Assembly (NCBI RefSeq): GCF_001580545.1
Contig: NZ_LRBG01000036.1
Location: 124,001 to 188,000 of the forward strand
Reading direction: 5' to 3'
Origin: Paraburkholderia monticola
Lineage (GTDB): Bacteria > Pseudomonadota > Gammaproteobacteria > Burkholderiales > Burkholderiaceae
DNA: 64,000 bases
Part shown: positions 1-8,910 of the stretch, one piece after another
Layout: the number at the start of each line of letters is the position of its first letter
Numbering within the stretch: position 1 is the first letter of the stretch
Translations under genes and position numbers: made by a program
Notes under the pieces: generated by a model
Database searches by the model: none
What the model saw: the letters and a program-made list of their open reading frames with translations, nothing else
Told to the model about the DNA's origin: nothing

Positions 1-2
1 TC

Positions 3-1010
3 GGCATTCGCTATACGACGCACGCGAATCCAGCCGGCGACTCTCAGGTTCAGATGCTGAGCGGCGCGAGCGAGAGCGCGTTCGGCATCAAAGGCACGGA
101 AGACATTGGTGGCGGCACGAAGGTCGTGTTCGAGATGGAGAACAGGTTCTTCCCGAATACAGGACAAACCGATCCCGCTTATCCATTCTTCAATACCGCC
201 TTTGTCGGCTTGCAATCGAACACCTACGGCAAGCTGACGATGGGACGCCAGATCAATCCTCTCGCCGACGCCGTGGTCGGCGCGTTTGCGTCGAACCGTT
301 GGCTGCCCACGTTCTATCAGTTCCGTCCCGAGGTCATGATGGCTCAGGGCGTCTGGACGAGCAACATGGTCAAGTACGCGGCGCGCTGGCAATATCTGAC
401 CGGCGAGGTCTCCTATGCCTTCGGCGGTACGGCGGGCCAGTTCGGCGCGGGCAGTCAGATCGGCGCGTCGCTGCTGTTCCTGCCTCCGGCGCCAATGAAC
501 CTCGCTGTCGCCTATCTCGACTCGCGCGACGCGGTGAACACTTCCGCGCACCTGAAGTCCTGGACGGCCGGCGGCTCGTACACGTTCGACTCGACGACGG
601 TGAACGCCGGTTGGTCGGTCAACCGGCAGGATGCCGGCTTTGTCGGCAACTTCCCGAACGGCCCGTTTTCAGTGCCCGCGTTGACCGCACTGAAATTCAA
701 CACCTTCAGCGCGCGGGAAATGTTCTTTGGCGGCGTAACCCAGTTGATCGGTACTGCCACGCATCTTTCCGCCAATGTCTGGCGCACGATCCAGACCGGC
801 AAGACCCCGTCCGCGGACGGCAACGCCACGCAACTCCAGTTGGTTGCCGACTATAACTGGACCAAGCGCACGGACACGTATCTGGAAGTCGACTACTCGA
901 TGTATAGCGGCGGCATGATCGGCGCGCAGTTCCAGGGCATCAACGCCGTGAGTTCGGCGTACAAGTCGACCCAGCTTGGCGTGACGGCGGGTTTGCGCCA
1001 CACCTTCTAG
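3..1010 (+). CDS. Gram-negative trimeric porin (5' partial)
   Basis: Outer-membrane general diffusion porin of the betaproteobacterial OmpC-like family. The frame is open from the left window edge, so the signal peptide and first strands lie outside. The visible 335 residues show typical porin segments: an early SAFGIKGTEDIGGG motif, a FVGLQSN...GKLTMGRQ block, alternating amphipathic beta strands, and a C-terminal strand ending in Phe (GLRHTF), the BAM recognition signal. An ATG at 54 exists but homology-like sequence continues upstream of it, so it is not the start. It faces the Crp/Fnr gene convergently; a short CCGCG/CGCGG hairpin lies just after the stop. Confidence 0.93.
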   Translation, partial: GIRYTTHANPAGDSQVQMLSGASESAFGIKGTEDIGGGTKVVFEMENRFFPNTGQTDPAYPFFNTAFVGLQSNTYGKLTMGRQINPLADAVVGAFASNRWLPTFYQFRPEVMMAQGVWTSNMVKYAARWQYLTGEVSYAFGGTAGQFGAGSQIGASLLFLPPAPMNLAVAYLDSRDAVNTSAHLKSWTAGGSYTFDSTTVNAGWSVNRQDAGFVGNFPNGPFSVPALTALKFNTFSAREMFFGGVTQLIGTATHLSANVWRTIQTGKTPSADGNATQLQLVADYNWTKRTDTYLEVDYSMYSGGMIGAQFQGINAVSSAYKSTQLGVTAGLRHTF

Positions 1011-1011
1011 G

Positions 1012-1025
1012 CCGCGAGGGCGCGG
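1012..1025. terminator. short GC hairpin between convergent genes
   Basis: CCGCG (1012-1016) and CGCGG (1021-1025) pair around an AGGG loop between the porin and the convergent Crp/Fnr gene. There is no clear T tract, so it is only a weak candidate for a bidirectional terminator. Confidence 0.25.
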
Positions 1026-1028
1026 TCT

Positions 1029-1718
1029 TCAATCGTCCTGAAACGACGCGAGCAGGTCTTTCGAAAGAATCTCGATTCGACCATAGCGCAGCGCGATCGC
1101 GCCTTGTTCCGCCATGGCCTTCAGCTCCAGCGACAGCGTCTGGCGCGTGATGCCGAGCATCATCGCCAGCGTGTCCTGAGACAGGCTCACATCCAGGCGG
1201 CTCTGCGGCGAGAGCGTGGCGTCGCCTGAGGCCACCAGCAGCAGACGGCGGGCGATGCGGGCGCGCGTCGAATGAAGCGTCGCGTCTTCGACCATGCGAT
1301 AGAGCCAGTTCATATGAAGCGACTGCAACTCGGCGATGGCGCGTACAAAGGCGGTGCTTTGCATCAGTTCCTCGAACGCGGCCGCTCTCACTACCAGAAG
1401 CGTGGCACGGTCGAGCGCCACGACATCGCGTGGACGCGGCTGCCGGCTCGTCAAGGAGGTTTGTCCAAACCAGTTGCCCGCTTCGATGACGGAGAGGATC
1501 GCTTCCTTGCCGTCTTCGCGGACTGTGAACGCCTTGAGCCGTCCGCTGACGATTCCATAGAAGCCGGTTGCCGCATCGCCCCGGTGGAACAGATATTCGC
1601 CAGGGTGCAGCGTCAGCGCTTCGCTGCGTCGAATGAGCGCCTCGCGCTCCTCGGCTGGCAGCGCGCTGAACCATTGGTTCGTCCGCATTGCTTCGGACGT
1701 GTCGGTCATGAGAGCCAT
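1029..1718 (-). CDS. Crp/Fnr-family transcriptional regulator
   Basis: A 229-residue cytoplasmic DNA-binding regulator. Residues of about 15-130 form a cyclic-nucleotide-binding-like beta roll (PGEYLFHRGD, GFYGIVSGRLKAF, GNWFGQTSL), followed by a dimerisation helix and a C-terminal winged helix with a recognition segment around SQDTLAMMLGITRQTLS. No N-terminal Cys cluster is visible, so it is not an Fe-S FNR-type oxygen sensor. The ligand cannot be told from sequence. A second ATG three codons in is possible. It sits alone between the porin and the acetoacetate-decarboxylase-like operon; its target is unknown. Confidence 0.9.
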   Translation of the reverse strand: MALMTDTSEAMRTNQWFSALPAEEREALIRRSEALTLHPGEYLFHRGDAATGFYGIVSGRLKAFTVREDGKEAILSVIEAGNWFGQTSLTSRQPRPRDVVALDRATLLVVRAAAFEELMQSTAFVRAIAELQSLHMNWLYRMVEDATLHSTRARIARRLLLVASGDATLSPQSRLDVSLSQDTLAMMLGITRQTLSLELKAMAEQGAIALRYGRIEILSKDLLASFQDD

Positions 1719-1831
1719 AAGAAACAGTCAAGGGCGGAACGAGGTTCGGGCGCGGCACGATGGCCCTGCGCGAGACGAATATTATCGATCGAACGGCACG
1801 AAAAATTCTGCTCCATGGGAGAAATCGAAAA

Positions 1832-1861
1832 GGGCGCCCGCCGCGATTGCGGCGGGCGCCC
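1832..1861 (-). terminator. strong intrinsic terminator of the 2692-1886 operon
   Basis: A perfect 13-bp inverted repeat: arms 1832-1844 and 1849-1861 around a GATT loop. Read on the minus strand, the hairpin is followed by CTTTTCGATTT. It lies 25 bases after the stop of the acetoacetate-decarboxylase-like gene, so it should end that transcript. Confidence 0.8.
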
Positions 1862-1885
1862 CGGACCTCGGATCGGCGGTCAGGC

Positions 1886-2692
1886 TTATTTCGTATGATC
1901 GACGAGGGTCTTCAGGTCGGTCACGCTGTACGCCATCGAACCGCGGAAGCCCACACCAACGCGCACGGGTGCCAGATCAGAAATCTCTTCGCCATCCGCG
2001 AGCGGCAGCGACAGCTTGCCTTCTCCGGTCCACACGTCGGCGATCTGCGCATTGTCCATGACGGAAAGCACGAGCTCGTTCACGGCCGGCGTGTCATGCT
2101 GGCCGGCGGCAAGGCGCGGGAAATAGCGCAGGTTCACGACCGGGCGGCCGGCGATGCTGAGCTTGGACACGTCTTGCACCGCCGTCTCCAGCTTCACCTC
2201 GGCGCGCGCGAGCCGCTGGCCCGCGGCCGATGCCGTGGCGGCCAGGCGCGTCCCCGCGGCGAGCGGCGCCGCGGCCGGGCTCATTGCCGCGAACGTGCGG
2301 GTCTGGTGCACCTGGCCATAGCGCTTCGGGAAACCTTGAATCAGGCCGCGCATCATCGCGGAGTCGTTGTCCACGAAGATATACGGGCAATAGGAGACCG
2401 GCTTGCCGTCGTACAACGCGTCGACGAGGATAAAGAACTCGCGGTACTGATAGCGCGCGGGATCGAGCATCTCGTCGTTGCCGCCGGTGAATTGCCAGTC
2501 GATGAACAGCGCCGTGGCGTGTCCAGGCGATGCCGGATCGGCGGTCAAACTCTTGGGCAGCACGGCAGCCGCAGCGGCGGGATCGGCCCAGAACTCGACG
2601 AGGATGAAGTCGCCGGAATAGTGCCACGGCGGCGGGGGCGCGATGCTCGAAAGACCGCGGGGCGAAAGGGGAACGGCGTATTGCTTCGACAT
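1886..2692 (-). CDS. acetoacetate decarboxylase family protein
   Basis: 268 residues of the acetoacetate decarboxylase (ADC) fold. The family decarboxylates beta-keto acids through a Schiff base on a Lys; relatives have shifted to aldol/dehydration chemistry on pyruvate-derived acids. The segment IQGFPKRYG near residue 120 carries the Lys in the position of the catalytic residue. Further ADC features are FILVEFWADP and the repeated strands with YCPYIFVDND. It lies upstream of a strong terminator and downstream of a tautomerase on the same strand, next to an aldehyde dehydrogenase and a TPP enzyme, suggesting a role in keto-acid or aldehyde breakdown. The exact substrate is not predictable. 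Confidence 0.82.
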   Translation of the reverse strand: MSKQYAVPLSPRGLSSIAPPPPWHYSGDFILVEFWADPAAAAAVLPKSLTADPASPGHATALFIDWQFTGGNDEMLDPARYQYREFFILVDALYDGKPVSYCPYIFVDNDSAMMRGLIQGFPKRYGQVHQTRTFAAMSPAAAPLAAGTRLAATASAAGQRLARAEVKLETAVQDVSKLSIAGRPVVNLRYFPRLAAGQHDTPAVNELVLSVMDNAQIADVWTGEGKLSLPLADGEEISDLAPVRVGVGFRGSMAYSVTDLKTLVDHTK

Positions 2693-2744
2693 GATGACTC
2701 CGGATGGAATGATTGAACGAACTGAAGGTTGCGGCGTGCGCGCT

Positions 2745-3167
2745 TTAGCGGGCGGCTGCCTGGGCGGACGCGTCTGCCGCGGGAATGACGGAGTTGCGGC
2801 CCGCTAGCCCTTTGCCGGGCGACCAGTTCTCACTGGCGACTTCGATGATGTTGATAAACACATCCGCCGGATCGACGCTGAGGTTCGCCTGTAGCTTCGA
2901 GACAAGGTGCTCGTAGAAGCGTTGCTTGTCTTCGGCGGTGCGGCCTGCGGTTAGCGTGATCTGAATCAGCAGAAGGTTCGGACTCCGCTCGAACGGGAAC
3001 GTCATGTTCGCGAGGAAGTTGGCTTCCTCGTGTTCGGTGATCGTCATGAAGAACGCTTCGGGGTGAACACCCAATGCTTCGTGAAGCGATTCGTGAATGT
3101 CCTTCAGGACGGTGGTGCGGAATTGCGCAGACTGACCGCTACGCATCGAGACATGTGTCATCGGCAT
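2745..3167 (-). CDS. tautomerase-superfamily protein (malonate-semialdehyde-decarboxylase-like)
   Basis: 140 residues starting Met-Pro, so processing would expose the Pro1 general base/acid of the tautomerase superfamily. Length and the C-terminal half (ITLTAGRTAEDKQRFYEHL, DVFINIIEV, ENWSPGKG) resemble the malonate semialdehyde decarboxylase / cis-CaaD group rather than the 62-residue 4-oxalocrotonate tautomerase. One of the Arg residues of the MSAD active-site region appears kept (AGRTAEDK). It is 52 bases upstream of the ADC-family gene, probably co-transcribed, and follows a 12-bp tandem repeat. Substrate unknown; keto-enol isomerisation or decarboxylation of an oxo acid is the likely chemistry. 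Confidence 0.8.
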   Translation of the reverse strand: MPMTHVSMRSGQSAQFRTTVLKDIHESLHEALGVHPEAFFMTITEHEEANFLANMTFPFERSPNLLLIQITLTAGRTAEDKQRFYEHLVSKLQANLSVDPADVFINIIEVASENWSPGKGLAGRNSVIPAADASAQAAAR

Positions 3168-3186
3168 GGAAGACTCCGTAAAGTGG

Positions 3187-3218
3187 TTGCTGTGGCGATT
3201 GCTGTGGCGATTGCTGTG
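3187..3218. repeat. 12-bp tandem repeat, about 2.7 copies
   Basis: The unit TTGCTGTGGCGA occurs at 3187-3198 and 3199-3210, with a third partial copy to 3218. It fills the gap between the aldehyde dehydrogenase stop and the tautomerase start, where the downstream gene's leader would be. Confidence 0.85.
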
Positions 3219-3220
3219 CG

Positions 3221-4660
3221 TCAGCCGTCGATCAATCCGTTGACGGCGGCCTCGGTCGCTGCCAGATAGGGCGCACGCATCAGCAGATTCGATTCGCCGC
3301 CCGCGCTTTGAATGACGACGGGTTTCGCGTGGCTGAACGTGCGGTAGCCAAACTCGCCGTGATAGTGGCCCATGCCCGACGCGCCTACGCCGCCAAACGG
3401 CAGCGAGTCGAAGAACACGTGCGTCATGGCATCGTTCACGACGAGTGCCCCGGACGTGGTGCCCTTCGAAACGCGTTCCTGCCCGGCAGTGTCGTCTCCG
3501 AAGTAGTAGAGGGCTAGCGGACGCGGACGTGCGTTGATGTAAGCCAGCGCTTCGTCGAAGCTCTCGTAGGTCACCACCGGCAGCACCGGACCGAAAATTT
3601 CCTCTTGCATCACGCGCATGCTTTGGGTCGTGCCGGTGATGACGGTCGGCGCCATCTTGCGCACGGCCGGATCGCTGAGGTCTTCGTGCGCGGGCGCGAG
3701 GCTCACCACCTTCGCGCCTTGTTGCCTCGCATCGTCGACCAGTGACAACTGACGCTCGAAGCCGCGCACGTCGATCATGGCCGTGTAATTCGGATTCGCG
3801 CGAATCGATGGATACATCCGCGAGACTGCCGCCTTCGCGTGCTCGACGAACGCATCGGCGCGTCCGGCAGGCAGCAGCACATAGTCCGGCGACAGGCAGA
3901 TCTGCCCGGCATTGAAGGTCTTCACCGTCATGACGCGCTCGGCGACGCGTTGCAGGTCCGCGTCCTCGCCCACCAGCACGGGCGACTTGCCGCCAAGCTC
4001 CAGCGTCACCGGCACGAGGTTGCCGGAGGCCGCGCGCATCACGTGGTGGGCGACCTGCGTGCTGCCCGTGAACACCAGGTGATCGAACGGCAGCGCGCTG
4101 AACGCCGCGCCCGTCTCGGCGCCGCCCAGCACGGTGGTCAGCTCGTCGCTGTCGAAGTCACGCGCGATCAGCTCGGCCAGCAGCTCCGAAGTGGCAGGCG
4201 TCAATTCGGACGGCTTGATGATGGCGCGGTTTCCCGCCGCGAACGCGCCCGCGAGTGGCCCGAATGCCAGCACGATGGGGAAATTCCAAGGGCTGATGAT
4301 CCCCACGATGCCGAGCGGCTGATACTCGACCCTGGCCGCTACGCCGGGAAACGGCTCGCTCGCGGCCGGGCGCGTCATCCATGCGTCCAGATGCTCGTGA
4401 TTGAAGCGCAATCCCTCGATCGACGCGAGGAGGTCCGCGAGCAAGGTTTGCTGCTTGCCGCGGCAGCTGTAGTCGGCGTTGATCGCCTCGACGAGTGCGT
4501 CCTTGTTCGAGCGCAGCAAGGCAATCGCGCGCCCGATACGGTCCTTGCGCAATGCGGCCGTCGGCGCACCGTCTCTGAGCTGCGCCGCCTTCATTGCATC
4601 GAGCTGGGTGTGGATTTGCGCGGCGGAAGGCGCCATCGGCAGCCTGAAATTCATCGGCAT
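3221..4660 (-). CDS. coniferyl-aldehyde-dehydrogenase-like ALDH
   Basis: A 479-residue NAD(P)-dependent aldehyde dehydrogenase that would oxidise an aldehyde to its acid in the cytoplasm. The N-terminal cofactor half has ISPWNFPI and IKPSELTP; the catalytic Glu lies in TLELGGKSP and the nucleophilic Cys in FNAGQICLSPDY. The LSPDYVL context after the Cys and the C-terminal LPFGGVGASGMGHYHG block are typical of the coniferyl/short-branched aldehyde group (CalB-like). It lies 31 bases downstream of the TPP enzyme on the same strand, so the aldehyde may come from keto-acid decarboxylation. Confidence 0.88.
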   Translation of the reverse strand: MPMNFRLPMAPSAAQIHTQLDAMKAAQLRDGAPTAALRKDRIGRAIALLRSNKDALVEAINADYSCRGKQQTLLADLLASIEGLRFNHEHLDAWMTRPAASEPFPGVAARVEYQPLGIVGIISPWNFPIVLAFGPLAGAFAAGNRAIIKPSELTPATSELLAELIARDFDSDELTTVLGGAETGAAFSALPFDHLVFTGSTQVAHHVMRAASGNLVPVTLELGGKSPVLVGEDADLQRVAERVMTVKTFNAGQICLSPDYVLLPAGRADAFVEHAKAAVSRMYPSIRANPNYTAMIDVRGFERQLSLVDDARQQGAKVVSLAPAHEDLSDPAVRKMAPTVITGTTQSMRVMQEEIFGPVLPVVTYESFDEALAYINARPRPLALYYFGDDTAGQERVSKGTTSGALVVNDAMTHVFFDSLPFGGVGASGMGHYHGEFGYRTFSHAKPVVIQSAGGESNLLMRAPYLAATEAAVNGLIDG

Positions 4661-4691
4661 GGTTGATTCTCCTGGTTTGCAAAAAGGCGGC

Positions 4692-6236
4692 TTAGATGAC
4701 GGCCTCGATCAACATCGGGCCGCGGCGCTTCATGGCGTGCGCGAGTGCGGTATCGAAGGCCGCTCTCGATTCGGCGCGGACAGATTCGACGCCCATGCCG
4801 CGCCCGAGCGCGACCCAGTCGAGCGACGGATTGCCGAGATCGAACATGGAGGCGGCATGTGCGCCATCTGTGCGGGCGCCCACGCGTTTGAGTTCGTTCG
4901 CGAGGATCTTGTAGCCGCCGTTCGAGTAGATGACTGTCACAATGTCGAGGTTTTCGCGCGCCATCGTCCACAAGGACTGCAGCGTGTACATCGCGCTGCC
5001 GTCGCCCACGAGATTGACGACCTTGCGTTCGGGACACGCCACACTGGCGCCGACCGAGACCGGCATGATGTTGCCGATCGCGCCGCCCGTGAGGGTGAGG
5101 AAGTCATGAGGAGCGGCCGACGCGGCCAGCCCGTAGTACGCCATGGCCAACGACGCCTCTTCGGCGACGATCGCGTTCTCGGGCAGATGCCGCGCGACAC
5201 TGCGCATGATCGACTCGCCGTCGAGCGGACCATGCGTCGAAAATTCGGTTTCCTTCAGATCGGTCGTGCGCGCAATCGCTTGCTGCGCGCCGAGCGCTTC
5301 GACCAGCGATTCGAGTGCGCCCGTGCCGTCTTCATGCGGATGAGCGAGGACCGCGATGCGGCATCCTTGCGGTGTCAGCCAGCTCGGCTTGTCCGGGTAA
5401 GCGAAGAAGCTGACCGGCGGCTGCGCGCCCACCAGCACGAGCAGTTCCGTGCCCGCGAGGAAGTCGACCACCTGTTCGGCGAAATACGGCAGACGCTCGA
5501 CCGGCACGCGACCGGCGCCACGCTGCAAGCGCGGCGTGAAGGTGTCGCACAGCAGGCGCGCGCCTGTCTTCGCAGCGATGCGGCCCGCCGCGCGCAGCCC
5601 GGGCTCCTGCAAGGCCTTGCCTCGCAGCAGGAAAGCGATTCGCACGCCGCTTTGCGCCAGCGCGGCAATCCGCTCGATGGTTTCGCCGCTCACCCGTGCG
5701 GGCGTCGGCGTGGGCAGCGGCGTGGCAACGGCGTCCGCGGGAGACCAGGCCGTGTCGGCAGGCAGGATCAGCGTGGCGACCTGGCCCGCGCCTTCCATCG
5801 AAGCGTGCACCGCCCGGGCGGCATCGGCCCCCACGGTCAATGCGCTGCTCGACGAGTGAATCCAGTCCGAGACCGGCCGCGCGAAACCTTTGATATCGGA
5901 ACTCAGCGGGGCTTCGAAGCGGGCATGCGTCGATGCATGGTCGCCGACGATATTGACGACCGGGCTCGATGCGCGCCGCGCGTTGTGCAGATTGGCGAGT
6001 CCGTTGGCCAGTCCGGGTCCGAGATGCAGCAGCGTGGCGGCCGGCTTGCCCGCCATTCTTCCGTAGCCGTCGGCCGCACCGGTGACGACGCCTTCGAACA
6101 GGCCGAGAATCGGGCGCATACCTTCGACCGCGTCGAGCGCCGCCACAAAATGCATTTCGGACGTGCCCGGGTTCCCGAAGCAAACATCCACACCACTCGC
6201 GATTAGCGAACGCAACAGACTTTCAGCGCCATTCAT
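4692..6236 (-). CDS. TPP-dependent enzyme, benzoylformate-decarboxylase/acetolactate-synthase-like
   Basis: 514 residues. The N-terminal pyrimidine-binding domain has the activating Glu (LFEGVVTGAADGYGRM); a central domain follows; the C-terminal TPP domain has GDGSAMYTLQSLW with the downstream Asn (IYSNGGYKIL). The family includes benzoylformate decarboxylase and acetolactate-synthase-like proteins of unknown substrate. I chose the ATG at 6236 because AGGTGAT lies six bases upstream; an in-frame extension to 6308 lacks support. It is followed by an aldehyde dehydrogenase and divergent from a LysR gene, fitting 2-oxo acid to aldehyde to acid conversion. This is inference; pipelines often label such genes acetolactate synthase. 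Confidence 0.85.
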   Translation of the reverse strand: MNGAESLLRSLIASGVDVCFGNPGTSEMHFVAALDAVEGMRPILGLFEGVVTGAADGYGRMAGKPAATLLHLGPGLANGLANLHNARRASSPVVNIVGDHASTHARFEAPLSSDIKGFARPVSDWIHSSSSALTVGADAARAVHASMEGAGQVATLILPADTAWSPADAVATPLPTPTPARVSGETIERIAALAQSGVRIAFLLRGKALQEPGLRAAGRIAAKTGARLLCDTFTPRLQRGAGRVPVERLPYFAEQVVDFLAGTELLVLVGAQPPVSFFAYPDKPSWLTPQGCRIAVLAHPHEDGTGALESLVEALGAQQAIARTTDLKETEFSTHGPLDGESIMRSVARHLPENAIVAEEASLAMAYYGLAASAAPHDFLTLTGGAIGNIMPVSVGASVACPERKVVNLVGDGSAMYTLQSLWTMARENLDIVTVIYSNGGYKILANELKRVGARTDGAHAASMFDLGNPSLDWVALGRGMGVESVRAESRAAFDTALAHAMKRRGPMLIEAVI

Positions 6237-6380
6237 AAGGATCACCTCGATATCGAACGAATCAATCAGGCCAGGCACCCTGTTTTCAGGGCGCGAGACG
6301 TCGTGCATCGACGAACGAACCGATCCTAACTATTGCGGCAACATGCGAAAATACAGTCTGTTTGGAAAATTTGTTACGTC

Positions 6381-7379
6381 ATGCGCAAAAATCTCGACTA
6401 CGGCGTGCTGCATGCGATGACGGCGTTCGTCCGCGTCGTGGACGCCGGCAGCTTTACCGCGGCGGCGGAGCACATGGAGCTGACGACCGCGCAGATATCG
6501 CGGCTCGTTGCGGGGCTGGAGAATCGCTTGCAGACGAAGCTGCTGCAGCGAACCACGCGGCGCATGTCGGTTACGACCGCCGGCGAGCGCTATGCGGAGC
6601 AGTGCCGCACGATCCTCGAACTGGTGGCGGAAGCGGAAAGCGAAGCGAGCGGCGCGCATATCCAGCCGACCGGGCGCCTGAAAGTGCTTTGCATGGCGAG
6701 CTTCGGCGACCGGTATGTGGCGCCGCTCGTGGAGAAGTACTGCGCGATGTATCCGAAGGTGAGCGTGGAGTACAGCGCCTCACAATACGTGCCGGACCTG
6801 CTCGCGGAAGGTGTGGATGTCAGTGTCTATCTCACGCATCGCCTGCCGGACTCGAGCATGGTTGCGCAACGTCTCGGCTCGGTGCATGGCGTGCTATGCG
6901 CCACGCCGGGCTACCTGGCCCGTCACGGCACGCCCGGCAATATCGACGATCTCGCTAGCCATGCGTGCCTGCGTCTCGTGAACCCCTCGACCACGCTCGA
7001 CTGGGAGTTGACGGACGGGAAGTCGAGGCATTCGTTTCAGCCTGAGGGCCCGCTGGTCGGCGATCGTCCCGAGGTGGTTCGGCGCGCGGCTTGCGGCGGC
7101 TTGGGCATTGCGCTGTTGCCGGCATTCGTGGTGGTCGACGAGTTGCGCAGCGGCGAGCTCGTGCATGTGATGCCGCAGTGGCGCTCGCCTGAAGTCGGCG
7201 TGTATGTGCTGATGCCGTCAAGGAAGTTTCTCGAAGCGAAAACGCGGGCGTGGATCGAGCTTTTGAAGGCAGAGCTGCCGATCGCTTTGGAACGTGATGC
7301 GATGGCCGTCGATGCAGCCGTCAAGCCGGCAGGAAAGCCGAAAAGAAGCCGCTCGGGTAGAGGGAAAGCAACACGTTGA
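6381..7379 (+). CDS. LysR-family transcriptional regulator
   Basis: 332 residues. The N-terminal winged HTH (residues about 5-65, GSFTAAAEHMELTTAQISRLVAGLE) is followed by a LysR substrate-binding domain and a basic C-terminal tail rich in Lys/Arg. The ATG at 6381 puts the HTH at the usual place; the frame extends to 6333 but those residues add nothing recognisable. It is divergent from the TPP-enzyme gene with a 144-base gap, the classic arrangement for LysR control of the neighbouring catabolic genes. The effector is unknown, plausibly an oxo acid or aromatic metabolite. Confidence 0.9.
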   Translation: MRKNLDYGVLHAMTAFVRVVDAGSFTAAAEHMELTTAQISRLVAGLENRLQTKLLQRTTRRMSVTTAGERYAEQCRTILELVAEAESEASGAHIQPTGRLKVLCMASFGDRYVAPLVEKYCAMYPKVSVEYSASQYVPDLLAEGVDVSVYLTHRLPDSSMVAQRLGSVHGVLCATPGYLARHGTPGNIDDLASHACLRLVNPSTTLDWELTDGKSRHSFQPEGPLVGDRPEVVRRAACGGLGIALLPAFVVVDELRSGELVHVMPQWRSPEVGVYVLMPSRKFLEAKTRAWIELLKAELPIALERDAMAVDAAVKPAGKPKRSRSGRGKATR

Positions 7380-7422
7380 TCTGGACCCGGTGAAACCTTG
7401 AAGATTCGGCGCAGCAGGTCGT

Positions 7423-8910
7423 TCAACGCGGCTTCAGCTCGACGGGCGGCTCAGCGCGATAGCCGCCGCCCAGTGCCTTCGTCAACGCAATCTCCTGACT
7501 GAGCATCTGGCCGTTGAGCGTGAGCAGCGCGACCTGTTCCGCGATCACAGGCTGGCGCGCTTCGAGCGCCGCGAGCTGGCTCGTCAGTCCGCGTTGGTAA
7601 TAAGCCTCGACGCTATCTCTCGTGAACGCAGCCATGCCGATCCGTTGCTTCTGCAATGCGCTCTCTTCATCGAGGTCCTGCAAGCGGCTACCCGTCTGCG
7701 CGACATCGCGTACCGCGTTGAGGACGGCCTGGTTGTACTGCTCGATCAGCAGATTGCTGCCCTCGCGTACGCCGTTCAGGTTCGCGTTGAGCCTGCCGCC
7801 GTCGAAGATCGGCAGAGACAAACCAGGAATCAGGTTGATCTGCTGGCTTGCGTGGGTGAACAGATCAGCGAGGTGCAGGGCATTGACGCCGAAAAACGCC
7901 TTGATGTCGAAGCTCGGATAAAACGCCGCCTTCGCCGCGTCGATCTTGTCGAACGATGCCTGTACATACCAGCGCATCGCCTGCAAGTCGGGCCGGCGCG
8001 CAAGCAGTTCGTACGAGAGCATCGCCGGCAACGCCGCCTGTGAGGCCGGCAGCGCGACCGGCTCGATGGCTGGCAAGCCGTCCGGTCCCGCGCCGATCAG
8101 CGCCCGCAGCGACTCGCGAAGCTCCTTGATCTGCGCCTGCGCCGCCACGATCTGCCGCTCGATGGCCAATTGCCGAGATCGTGCCTCTTCGAGCTGGGTC
8201 AGTGCCTCGAGGCCGCGCGTCCCGCGCGCTTCGTGTGCCTGCACCGCGAAAACCGCAATCTGGTGCGACTGGTTCAGCAGATCGATCAGCTGATAAGTCG
8301 TCTGGATACCGTAGTAAAGCTGCGCGACATCCGCCGACATTTCGAGCTCGACAGCGGAGGTCTCGGCAAGCCGAGCATTGTGCACCCCGAGCGACGCGGC
8401 AATCTCCGCGCGCTGTTTACCCCAGATATCGATGTCGAGGCTTGCGCCGAGCCCGACAATGCCCTCGGTGTACCACGGACCCGTCAGTCCCGCTTCGGGC
8501 TCGTTCCTCGCGAATGGGCCCAGAAAGCCGTTGGCGGAAACATGGGTGCGATCCAGCGACGCCAGCGCAACCATCTGCAGGCTCGAACCCGCCGTGATCA
8601 ACTCCACATCCGACTTGGCCTGCGCGACCCGTGTGCGCGCAATGACGATCGTCGGCGCGCCGGCAAGGGCCTGATCGACCAGCGCGTCGAGCTGCGCATC
8701 GTGATAGCGCGTCCACCAGCGCGCGGCGGGCCAGCCGTCGCGCGCGAGATGGATATCGTTGGCGAGATTGATCTGCTCGGGCGCGATCTCGTTGTAGGGC
8801 GTGCCGTTGTGATGGATCAGCGCGCATCCGGTCAGCGCGCTTGCGATCCACGCGACGCCAAGCAGGTATCGACGCCATCGCATAGCGCATACGCTCCATT
8901 GCGCGTTCAT
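7423..8910 (-). CDS. mdtP: outer-membrane efflux lipoprotein, NodT/MdtP type
   Basis: 495 residues. An N-terminal signal with lipobox (SALTGC) is followed by two outer-membrane-efflux-protein repeats of the TolC superfamily (Q.LID near the middle, RPDLQAMRWYVQASF, YPSFDIKAFFG). It forms the exit duct of a tripartite pump. The ATG at 8910 overlaps the stop of the FUSC gene as ATGA, which decides the start. Length and order (YtcA, HlyD, FUSC, OMF) match the E. coli ytcA-mdtNOP operon. The name is by synteny and family; the substrate (sulfa drugs in E. coli, aromatic acids in Aae relatives) is not established here. Confidence 0.87.
   Translation of the reverse strand: MNAQWSVCAMRWRRYLLGVAWIASALTGCALIHHNGTPYNEIAPEQINLANDIHLARDGWPAARWWTRYHDAQLDALVDQALAGAPTIVIARTRVAQAKSDVELITAGSSLQMVALASLDRTHVSANGFLGPFARNEPEAGLTGPWYTEGIVGLGASLDIDIWGKQRAEIAASLGVHNARLAETSAVELEMSADVAQLYYGIQTTYQLIDLLNQSHQIAVFAVQAHEARGTRGLEALTQLEEARSRQLAIERQIVAAQAQIKELRESLRALIGAGPDGLPAIEPVALPASQAALPAMLSYELLARRPDLQAMRWYVQASFDKIDAAKAAFYPSFDIKAFFGVNALHLADLFTHASQQINLIPGLSLPIFDGGRLNANLNGVREGSNLLIEQYNQAVLNAVRDVAQTGSRLQDLDEESALQKQRIGMAAFTRDSVEAYYQRGLTSQLAALEARQPVIAEQVALLTLNGQMLSQEIALTKALGGGYRAEPPVELKPR

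Noticed and set aside
4479..6206. A 575-codon plus-strand open frame
   Set aside because: It lies opposite the TPP enzyme and aldehyde dehydrogenase; composition is Arg/His/Gly-rich, with no motif and no ribosome site. Shadow of high-GC genes.
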